Assembly: GCA_000818945.1 (NCBI GenBank)
Contig: KN805400.1
Coordinates: 194,385 to 258,384, forward strand
Length of the DNA stretch: 64,000 nt
From: Schizochytrium sp. CCTCC M209059
Lineage: Eukaryota; Sar; Bigyra; Thraustochytrida; Thraustochytriidae
Reading direction: 5' to 3'
The position numbers were made by a program, and so were the translations under genes. The first letter of the stretch is position 1. Each line of letters begins with the position of its first letter. Positions 46,457 to 54,247 of this stretch are shown piece after piece. The notes beneath the pieces are model-generated. The model did not search any database. It was not told where the DNA came from and saw only the letters and a list, made by a program, of their open reading frames with translations.

Positions 46457-47674
46457 ATGCTCGCGCGCGGACTCGGCGCGGCGGCGGCGGCGGCAGCAGC
46501 GGCGGTATCCGGGGCGAGGACCGCGAGGCCGAGCGCGACCCTGGGCAGGAGGGCCTTGACGTCGCTGACGCAGACGCCGAGGACGACGAGCAGGACCGTC
46601 TTGAGCAGAGAAAAGGGAGAGGACATCATGACGGAGGGCCAGAAGCGCAAGGCGGTGACGGCGATGGACGAGATGTCCAAGGATGGCAAGTTCCAGCGGA
46701 CCGAAAGTCAGTACAGAGCCTGGGTCAAGGCGGATGGCAGCACCGACTTCCCCGCGGAGAAGGATCGCTATGTCATCTACTACAGCTGGGCGTGCCCGTG
46801 GGCGTGCCGTACGCTGGCCGTACGCGCCTTGCTCGGCCTCCAGGACGTTATCGATACGATTGCCGTCGAGCCCATCATGGCTCGCACCAAGCCCGATGAC
46901 CCGGAGGATCAGCACATTGGCTGGTGGTTCTCTGACAAGCGCCCCGACACCATTAACGGATGCAAGCACATTCGCGAGCTGTACGAAAAGGTCGACCCCC
47001 AGGGCAAGACCACCAAGTTTACCGTGCCCGTTCTTTTCGACAAGAAGCAGAACAAGATCGTCTCGAACGAATCGTCCGAGATCATTCGTATGCTCAAGGA
47101 ATTCAACGAGTTTGCTGACAAGTCCGCGCCCTTTGCCGGCGTTGATCTCTACCCGGACGACCTCAAGAAGGAAATCGATGCCGTCAACGAATGGGTTTAT
47201 CCCATGTACAATAACGGCGTGTACCGTTCGGGCTTTGCCACCTCGCAGGAGGCCTACAACGAGGCTGTCAAGGAGGTCTGGGAGGCTCTCGATCGCGCCG
47301 AGAAGATTCTTTCTGAGCAGCGGTACCTTGCTGGCGACCGCTTCACCGAGGCGGATGTCCGCTTCTTCGTGACCAGTGTTCGTTTCGACGAAATTTACGC
47401 TTCGCACTTTAAGTGCACGCGCCGCATTTCCGAGTCCTGCCCGCACGTTTTTGAGCATCTCAAGGAGATCCTGCAAATGCCTGGCGTGCGTGACACCGTG
47501 GATATTGATGATGCGCGCACGCACTACACATGCAGTCACAAGAAGATCAACCCTTACAGCATCATCCCGATCTCGCCCTTTCAGGCTTTCTCGGATAAGG
47601 ACTTTCCCGAGTGCTGGTATGAGGTCCACATGAAGCCCCACAACCGCGACGAGAAGTTTCCCGTCAAGAAATAA
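46457..47674 (+). CDS. ECM4: S-glutathionyl-hydroquinone reductase (ECM4/xi-class GST)
   Basis: 405 residues from the ATG at 46457. The thioredoxin-like N-terminal domain carries YSWACPWACRTLAVR, whose CPWA Cys is the catalytic residue of the Xi class. VEPIMARTK, DTINGCKHIRELYEK and KFTVPVLFDKKQNKIVSNES follow as in ECM4/YqjG enzymes. The C-terminal helical domain has YLAGDRFTEADVRFFVT and the late tail INPYSIIPISP. The enzymes use glutathione to reduce glutathionyl-quinones. The region before the second Met (46628) is Arg/Ala/Ser/Thr-rich (MLARGLGAAAAAAAAAVSG...), a mitochondrial-type presequence; the 46628 start would give a 348-residue cytosolic form. Codon usage is strongly C/G-ending, suggesting high expression. 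Confidence 0.92.
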   Translation: MLARGLGAAAAAAAAAVSGARTARPSATLGRRALTSLTQTPRTTSRTVLSREKGEDIMTEGQKRKAVTAMDEMSKDGKFQRTESQYRAWVKADGSTDFPAEKDRYVIYYSWACPWACRTLAVRALLGLQDVIDTIAVEPIMARTKPDDPEDQHIGWWFSDKRPDTINGCKHIRELYEKVDPQGKTTKFTVPVLFDKKQNKIVSNESSEIIRMLKEFNEFADKSAPFAGVDLYPDDLKKEIDAVNEWVYPMYNNGVYRSGFATSQEAYNEAVKEVWEALDRAEKILSEQRYLAGDRFTEADVRFFVTSVRFDEIYASHFKCTRRISESCPHVFEHLKEILQMPGVRDTVDIDDARTHYTCSHKKINPYSIIPISPFQAFSDKDFPECWYEVHMKPHNRDEKFPVKK

Positions 47675-48249
47675 TTTCTATGCTTCATTTTCTCTTTCAA
47701 ACTTTCTTTCTCCTCGTCTGGGCGCTGATTTTACATTCTCCGATTTCAAGTGCGTTCCACTTTCGCTCAGCGCGGGCTCGCAGTGTGTGCGAGCTTGAGT
47801 TTGAGCTTGTGCCTTCACAGATTTGTATTTCTACGTTGACTACTCATTTGAACGAATCAAGGAATCAAGTAGACACCTAGAAATGGTGTATACTTTGTCG
47901 ATTGACTCAAGAGTGTGGGGCGAAGCGCAATGACTCATCGAACAAAATTGACATCGTTTCGAAAGACGTTGCCGAGGTCACTCACATCGAGTAGCAAATA
48001 ATTCTTTGTTTTCTATAAAGCCTGGCAAGCCTCGGTTCCCTCGTGTCTTTCGCACGCCTTACGAGATACCCTAACTCTGAACGACAATCGCGACGATCTA
48101 CTTTAAAACAAAATATGACATGCACCTTGCGTTGTTCTAATTCTTGAGCTTGATTTGAGCATGGCCTTTTACCGAGAGCAGCTTGCCCGTGTCCGTAGAG
48201 GCCTTTGCAATCTATATAGGTGTACACGAACCCGAAAGCATGCAGATGT
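47675..48249. other. Convergent intergenic region, no gene seen
   Basis: Between the reductase (+) and the Pex14-repeat gene (-). The T-rich stretch after the reductase stop looks like 3' UTR. A 66-codon frame at 47680 with a hydrophobic start is probably translated T-rich UTR. Confidence 0.5.
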
Positions 48250-51200
48250 TCATAATCTGCATGAGCTCGATTGCAACAAGCGAAGGTAAGCTTTCGCGAG
48301 GAGAGTGCGCCTGGGCTGATCATCCGTCGTTTGAATGGCATTAAACATGAGGTCAACAAGCTCTTTGCGAGTGAGCTTGGCACTTCTCCCTTCGAAAGAA
48401 CCCGAATCTTCTCCGACATCTAGAGTGATGCTCTCTGACATGGGTGCCCGCTCAATAATGTCTACAGTCTGGTCGAGCGCAAGAGGAAACACAGGCAGAG
48501 GAACTGCTTTGAGAGCCGCAAGAAGGATCCTCGCCAAGACGGCGCCGTCCTGCTTGTACTTGGGACGGCCAGCAATACGGTCGTCGAGAGCGAGCATAAA
48601 GCGTTGAAGACACATGAGCGACAGAGGTTGTGCGCGCTCATCGGGTTGGGCAGCGAGAGCAGACAAGGTTGACCCGATCGCAAACGAAAGAGTGCGTGTG
48701 GTGGTTGCATGCGGGTGCGCCTGGATTGATGCATCAATATAAGTCGGAACGATCGCGAGTCCCAGTGGTGGCGGGTCGAGAGGATTTGCCTTGGCCAAAA
48801 CGGCACTGTCCTGAGCGTCGGCATACGCGTGCAGCATGTCCGTAATCCATCGATGAGCCCGCATGTTCAAATGCACGAATGGGTGCGCAACAGCAACATC
48901 GAGCAAGAGAGAGACCAGCGAAGCGCTCGTGCGGACCTTGTCATGCAGCCACGCTTCACCTGTATCAAGGAGACACTCGAGACGACCAGCGAAAACCCAG
49001 TCAAAGAGTTGCTTGCGCGGATCGAGGACATCCTTCGAGCTCCCCTTGGCAGGCTTTGCTCGCGGATCAGTAGACCAACGGATCCGAGGCGTCTGTCGTC
49101 CTGCCCGCTTTTGTCCGAGCTCTCGCAATTTCAAGGTGGCGTCACCCTTGACGCCGTCATGCTTGTCCATGTTGTCCTCCTCACCATTGTCTTCCTCATC
49201 GTCATACATTTCGTCGTCGCGAGTGCCAAGCAAGTCCATAAGGATCTGCGCGCCTCGGTCACCTTCCATTCGAAGCATGCGTTTAAGTAGATCCTCGAGG
49301 TCGACCGTGTCCTGAACTCTGACCTGAAAAGAATTTAAGCTCGCCATCGCATCCCAAATCAGGATCCAATCATCCGTGAGAGGGGCGGTTTTTGAGCCAA
49401 TAATCACCACAGTCAGGTAGCCCATTTGAAGGAGCCGCGCGAGCTCAGCATGGGTACCAAGATCCACGGGAGGTGGCGAGCCGCCAGAACCTGTGTCTCC
49501 CTCGCCTGCAGAAGAATCGTCACCGTCAGCAGAAGTCGCCGCGGCCTCTTCGCCCGTGCCATACAGCGCTAATATCGTTCGTCTCGCAATGACGCCCGTA
49601 AGACCCTCGTCATCCCGACACAGACGGTGCACGTGCGTTGCAAAGGCGTGCATACGACGTGTTGCCCAGCTAGCCTGCGAACCATAGAGCTTGCTCATCA
49701 CAAGGGAGACCAGCTGCGGGGCAAGCTTAAAAATTTCTCGTTCGGTGAAACGCTGTGCACTGCGCGCGCGGGAGTCCACCGAAGTAGCATCCTCCGCAAG
49801 AAAGAAACCACCAAGAGCTTCGTTAAAAAGGCACTCCGCGACCGCCCACAGCATTGGGGAGCTCCAGGAGAGCTGCGTATCCGCGTAGACGACGGCGCAC
49901 CCGACGCCAGACGACATAACCATATCCTTCAAGTGGGCGCTCTTCAGTGCAAGCCGGCGAAAAGCAGCCTCGAGGCCAGGTTGCGGACTCTTCTCCACAT
50001 CATTGGCCCACGCATAGTCCGGAGCACCTCGCAAAAGCCCTGCTGCAAAAAAGGATGCGGCCACAGGCGCAAGACCATGCCTTTCGATAGACATGTGTTC
50101 GATGACCTTGGCAATCGCTGGTGCGGTGGCGTCCTTCATGGGCTGAAAGGCTGCTGCCGGGCTGAAATGGCCATGGACAGCCCGTGCCAAGATCATGCCC
50201 TGGTCAATGCCGATATCGGTTGAGCGAGTCGAGCGCCAAAATTGAAGCACGGCGGTAATCACGTCTTCGCACTTGATGAAATGCAGGTTGACCTGCTGCA
50301 TTTGGTCAAGGCCCTCCTTGGCGAAGCGGTTAATTTGCGCCGCGCGCGCGGCAAGCTCGGCGCAGGCTTCAAGAAGACCTTGGACGTCCTCATCAGCTGC
50401 GCCCTCGCTCGGTAGCTGAGCGTTTCGCAGGCCCTTCTGTAAGTTCAGCGAGCTAAAGGCGACACATGCCGCCGAGACTCGCGCGGGACGGCAACGGCAG
50501 AGACACGTGGCGAGAAGCATCAGAGCACGAGATCCAAAGCGAGCGGACGGAACTGCACGGCTTTCTATTGTCGGCAAAAGCGCCACCATGGCATTCATGG
50601 CACCTTGAAGAGCTCGTCCGGACGGCTCCGTGTCAGAGTCCACCTTTACGCTGTCGGCCTTGAGCTGTTTTGAGGGAATCGTACAGAGATGCGAAGGCAC
50701 GAGGCTGACCTTTGCGCGCATTGCAGCCTGAAGAATTTCATCTTCTGTGAGACCTTGTTGCTTGAGAAAGTCGACGCGGTCTTCAATTGGCGTGTCAGCT
50801 GTGTTGGGGTCCTTGAGGAAGCGCGCTCCACGGTCCACCATGTTCTCCCGCACGTCGTCCTCAGGGCCTGTCGTAAGTCCTGCCTTTGCAAAAGCGGCCT
50901 CGATTTGCACGTCGGACAATCCCTTACTACGAAGGTAAGCCTTGCGCTCGCCAATACTAGCAGAGGCAGCCTGCTCGTTCACCAAGAATTTCGCGGCTTG
51001 CTCCACGAGGAGGTCCTCTGCACCACTTCCGCCTGCACCCTTGACTGGCGCCTTTGCAGATGTGGTCCCTCCTTTCGCAGGGCTTTCGGAGGGGGGAGGA
51101 GGCGGAGGCTGTCCAGCGAGTTCAAAGGCAGCCCGGACCTGTTCTTCGCTCAGTCCTTTACTGCGAAGAAAGCTTGCTCGGTCGGCCGGCGAGGTATCGG

Positions 51201-53958
51201 CTGTCTTGCGGTTTTTCAGAAATGATCGACCCTGGAGCACGAGGGGATCAAGTTCGGGTCGTTGTGGGCCTTCCTTGCTCGGATCCAGTCCCGCGCGCTC
51301 AAAGGCTTGGTTGATTTGGGCCTCACTCAGGCCCTTAGACCGCAAGAACTCCTTGCGTTCAGCGAGACTCGCGCTAGTTGCAGCCGGGCTCGTCAAGAAC
51401 GCTGCGCCTTGCATGACTTTGGCGTCGACGCCGTCCCCGGCAGCGAGAATCTCTGCCTCTGTGGCCTCTAGTCCAGCAAGCGCAAGAGCCTGCTTAATTT
51501 GATCTGGGTCGAGCTTTTGAGACTCTCGAAGAAAACGAATGCGGTCGGCAAGTGGTGTGCGTACGGCGCGTGGACTGAGTAGGAAGCGCCGAGCGCGCTC
51601 AATGCGATCCTCTTGACGGCCGTCGAAAGCGCGTTCGATTTGTGAATCCGTCAGATTATGCTTTTCCCGCAAAAAGTTGCGCGCCTCTTCGGTGGGTCCC
51701 GCACGTGTAACAAATACTTTGCCGATTTCCACCATATCTTGATCGAGTTTGTCTGCATCGAAATCGAGTCCAAGGTCCGTGAAGACTGACGTTAGTTCAG
51801 TCTCAGACATACCCTGCTGTCGCAAGAAGAGAGCTTGCTTGGCCGCGTCGAGCGTTTCACCCTCGGGAACCTTGTCCATTTGCTCACGAAGAAAGCGCTC
51901 GGCACGCTCCATGCGTGCCTTGCTCTGGTCTTCGGGTGCTACAGTTTTCATCTTGTCCGCGTCCCACGGAAGCCCAGCCACCGCAAAGGCTGTTTCAACT
52001 TCGTCCAAGCTGAGGCCCTTTCCCAAAAGGAAGCTCGCTTTCGCCTCTTCGTCGAGCTCTTGCGTCTTTGCATGCTGGAGGAAGCGCTCGCCCTGCCGAA
52101 TCCGCCTTCTTGACTCAAGGTCATCCGCGTCACTCTTCCGATCATCGCGTGCCCTCGAGGGGCTTGGTTTCTTGGCCGAAGAGGTCGAAGTGGTACCATG
52201 CGCGTCACGCTCGTCGGCCCCATCTTGCTCAGCATCAGTCTCCCCACCGTCACCACCATCCTTCGAAGAAGACAGGATCTGAGCACTTGTCGCGTTCATG
52301 GTAATACCACTTTTCACGAGGCCTACTTGGCGGCAGGCCTCTTCAATTTCGTCCTTGCTCAGACCTTTGGAGGACAAGTAGCTAATCTTCTCGCGAAGGG
52401 GTCTCGACTGCGCGCTGGGGTGCTGCAGGAACGCCACCGCTTTCTTCACGTTGGCACTATTATTGGCGTTGCCCTCGCCGTCTGGCGCTGCGTACGTCGC
52501 CCCTGCCTTTTCGCAGGCAGCTTTGATTTCTGCCTCTGTGAGTGATTTTTGGCGAAGGAAAGCAAGCTTTTCTGCGGTAGGTTTGCCCTGCACGCTCTGA
52601 TGCGTGAGAAAGGTGTATCCCTTTTGCACCATAGCTTCTCGAACAGGAGACGCAGCCGACTCGCTGTCGTCACTGTCGTTATCGTCGCTTGCAGCGGCTG
52701 CGGCCTCTTGCGTGGCGGCCACGCCGGGACCGCGGTGTTGTTGTCCTTGCGACTTCGTCTTGGTTCTCTCGCGTGCGGAGGAGGCCGAAGAGGGCGTAGC
52801 AAACTCTTTGCGAAGATCGTCATCGAGAGTGACACCGGCGCGCTCACAGGCCTTGGCCACTTCGGTTGCCGTCATGCCCTTGGACTTGAGAAATTCGAGA
52901 CGCTCGCGCATCGTTTTCGCAGCCATCGACTTGTGATTGAGGAAAATGGCGCCATTCTTAATCATGTCCTCGCGTGCAGCACGTTCATGGTATTCTTCAA
53001 GATTTTCAAGGTCTTCCGGCGTGGGCATTGGATTAACTTGGGCTACCTCGCAAGCACGCATCATTTCAGCTTTGGACAGGCCCTTGGACTGCAAAAAGCT
53101 AAGTTTCTCCTGCAACGTTTTCCCCTTCACGTCCTCCATGGTCAAGAAAGCTGCACCGTTGTCGACCATTTGCTTTCGTGTCGGTTCCGCGTATAGGAGG
53201 GAGCTCGGGGCCTCGATGCCGACCTGAGCACAGGCGATGCGGATCTCCGTACGATTGAGGCCCTTTTCGAGAAGAAATTGCACCTTTTCGTCGATGGAGC
53301 GGTCGCCGACCTGATCATCTTCGAGGAAGGTAACAGCGCTGTCGATGAGCTCGTCTCGGAGCGGATCAGGGACGGGAACACCATCTGCAGGAATGTAGGT
53401 TTGCAGATTTCGGGCCCAGCCGTCGACAAGTCGCATGGCCTCCTCCTGGATGCGCTCCAATCGTCTCTCCTCGGCCCGCTGGCAGAGCGTGATAAGCCAT
53501 TCCACATGCTCTAGATCATAGACCTGTTTGGCCGACTGCAAGGCGTCCAAGACTTCCTCAAGCACGAGAATATCTTCGCCTTGCGAAACATCGTACAGCC
53601 TTCGCGCATGTTCTACGGGCTCTGTCTCTGCGAGGCTCTGCTGCTGCTGCTGCTGCTGGTGGTGGTCCTGCGAAGCACCTGAACCTGGCTCGGTGCCCTC
53701 GTCCTCGTCCTCGTCGGCCATCGCCTCTGTGTACGGGTCCTGCACGGACACGCCATAGCCGAGCTCGCGGCGGGACGGCTTGCGCGGTGTCCCCCTCGCC
53801 GCTGCCGGTCCGGGGGGCGCTTGGCCTCTTTGCCTCTTTCTCGACACGTGCGCCGCTGCGGCTGCGGCGGACGCGGCGGCGGGGGACCTAGCGCCGTCGT
53901 CGCCGTCGGGGACGGTCTCGGCGTCGCGCACCTCGCCGGCCTTTCCGTCGCCGGCCAT
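48250..53958 (-). CDS. 1902-residue protein with 13 tandem Pex14-N-like repeats
   Basis: A single intronless frame of 1902 residues. The first ~110 are low-complexity, with a basic patch (SRKRQRGQ), polyAla, an acidic run and polyGln. A helical region follows (115-190). Residues about 200-1085 contain 13 copies of a ~45-50 residue unit resembling the N-terminal domain of peroxin Pex14, which in peroxisomes binds WxxxF/Y motifs of Pex5 and Pex19. Each copy shows the pattern 'A-x-x-FL...(T/S)-x-x-x-(K/R)-x-x-FL-x-x-KGL(T/S)-x-x-E(I/V)-x-x-A', for example REDMIKNGAIFLNHKS and EFLKSKGMTATEVAKA in copy 3. Spacers vary and some are disordered. The C-terminal ~800 residues are helical with acidic insertions and no recognised family. 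A role in docking, or in something unrelated to peroxisomes, is open. Confidence 0.8.
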   Translation of the reverse strand: MAGDGKAGEVRDAETVPDGDDGARSPAAASAAAAAAHVSRKRQRGQAPPGPAAARGTPRKPSRRELGYGVSVQDPYTEAMADEDEDEGTEPGSGASQDHHQQQQQQQSLAETEPVEHARRLYDVSQGEDILVLEEVLDALQSAKQVYDLEHVEWLITLCQRAEERRLERIQEEAMRLVDGWARNLQTYIPADGVPVPDPLRDELIDSAVTFLEDDQVGDRSIDEKVQFLLEKGLNRTEIRIACAQVGIEAPSSLLYAEPTRKQMVDNGAAFLTMEDVKGKTLQEKLSFLQSKGLSKAEMMRACEVAQVNPMPTPEDLENLEEYHERAAREDMIKNGAIFLNHKSMAAKTMRERLEFLKSKGMTATEVAKACERAGVTLDDDLRKEFATPSSASSARERTKTKSQGQQHRGPGVAATQEAAAAASDDNDSDDSESAASPVREAMVQKGYTFLTHQSVQGKPTAEKLAFLRQKSLTEAEIKAACEKAGATYAAPDGEGNANNSANVKKAVAFLQHPSAQSRPLREKISYLSSKGLSKDEIEEACRQVGLVKSGITMNATSAQILSSSKDGGDGGETDAEQDGADERDAHGTTSTSSAKKPSPSRARDDRKSDADDLESRRRIRQGERFLQHAKTQELDEEAKASFLLGKGLSLDEVETAFAVAGLPWDADKMKTVAPEDQSKARMERAERFLREQMDKVPEGETLDAAKQALFLRQQGMSETELTSVFTDLGLDFDADKLDQDMVEIGKVFVTRAGPTEEARNFLREKHNLTDSQIERAFDGRQEDRIERARRFLLSPRAVRTPLADRIRFLRESQKLDPDQIKQALALAGLEATEAEILAAGDGVDAKVMQGAAFLTSPAATSASLAERKEFLRSKGLSEAQINQAFERAGLDPSKEGPQRPELDPLVLQGRSFLKNRKTADTSPADRASFLRSKGLSEEQVRAAFELAGQPPPPPPSESPAKGGTTSAKAPVKGAGGSGAEDLLVEQAAKFLVNEQAASASIGERKAYLRSKGLSDVQIEAAFAKAGLTTGPEDDVRENMVDRGARFLKDPNTADTPIEDRVDFLKQQGLTEDEILQAAMRAKVSLVPSHLCTIPSKQLKADSVKVDSDTEPSGRALQGAMNAMVALLPTIESRAVPSARFGSRALMLLATCLCRCRPARVSAACVAFSSLNLQKGLRNAQLPSEGAADEDVQGLLEACAELAARAAQINRFAKEGLDQMQQVNLHFIKCEDVITAVLQFWRSTRSTDIGIDQGMILARAVHGHFSPAAAFQPMKDATAPAIAKVIEHMSIERHGLAPVAASFFAAGLLRGAPDYAWANDVEKSPQPGLEAAFRRLALKSAHLKDMVMSSGVGCAVVYADTQLSWSSPMLWAVAECLFNEALGGFFLAEDATSVDSRARSAQRFTEREIFKLAPQLVSLVMSKLYGSQASWATRRMHAFATHVHRLCRDDEGLTGVIARRTILALYGTGEEAAATSADGDDSSAGEGDTGSGGSPPPVDLGTHAELARLLQMGYLTVVIIGSKTAPLTDDWILIWDAMASLNSFQVRVQDTVDLEDLLKRMLRMEGDRGAQILMDLLGTRDDEMYDDEEDNGEEDNMDKHDGVKGDATLKLRELGQKRAGRQTPRIRWSTDPRAKPAKGSSKDVLDPRKQLFDWVFAGRLECLLDTGEAWLHDKVRTSASLVSLLLDVAVAHPFVHLNMRAHRWITDMLHAYADAQDSAVLAKANPLDPPPLGLAIVPTYIDASIQAHPHATTTRTLSFAIGSTLSALAAQPDERAQPLSLMCLQRFMLALDDRIAGRPKYKQDGAVLARILLAALKAVPLPVFPLALDQTVDIIERAPMSESITLDVGEDSGSFEGRSAKLTRKELVDLMFNAIQTTDDQPRRTLLAKAYLRLLQSSSCRL
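50704..53361 (-). repeat. Array of 13 Pex14-N-like coding repeats
   Basis: Coding array inside the 1902-residue protein. Approximate residue ranges: 200-249, 260-309, 328-377, 438-488, 503-547, 616-664, 681-733, 740-779, 782-831, 845-893, 904-950, 981-1029, 1036-1085. Copies 1-4 and 9-13 are the most regular. Copy 8 is short (VEIGKVFVTRAG, then NFLREKHNLTDSQIERAF) and copy 7 has an insertion. The copies differ at DNA level, so this is an old array, not a recent slippage product. Confidence 0.8.
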
Positions 53959-54247
53959 GGTCCCGGGTTTCCACGCCGTGAGGAGATGAGTCGAGTCGAG
54001 TTGAGGCGAGTCGAGTTGAGGCGAGGTCGGTCGGCCGCGTCTCTTAGGGCCTCGCCCCTTGCGCGAGCGCCGCCGCGCTGGAGCTCACGCTGCGCCAAGC
54101 CAAGCCAAGCCAAGCCTCGCGAGCGCTGCGATCTCTCGATCGATCCAGGTCTGCGCCAAAGACGCGGGCGCCTGGGAAGCGGGGAATAAAAGGGCCCAAG
54201 GGCGCGCGGGGGCGGGAAAAAGTTTTTTCTTGAGCTTAGAAAGTGGT
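53959..54247. promoter_or_regulatory. Short spacer with tandem repeats upstream of the Pex14-repeat gene
   Basis: Between two minus-strand genes. A GAGTCGAGTTGAGGC-type repeat at 53988-54025 lies about 30-70 bp before the Pex14-repeat ATG. An AAGCC repeat at 54094-54116 lies further upstream. Confidence 0.55.

Noticed and set aside
46070..47641. 523-codon minus-strand frame over the hydroquinone reductase
   Set aside because: Antisense shadow of the strongly codon-biased reductase; the sense frame has the complete ECM4 family motifs.
47680..47880. 66-codon frame with hydrophobic N-terminus after the reductase
   Set aside because: It begins 6 bp past the stop codon in T-rich sequence typical of a 3' UTR; the signal-peptide look is a composition effect.
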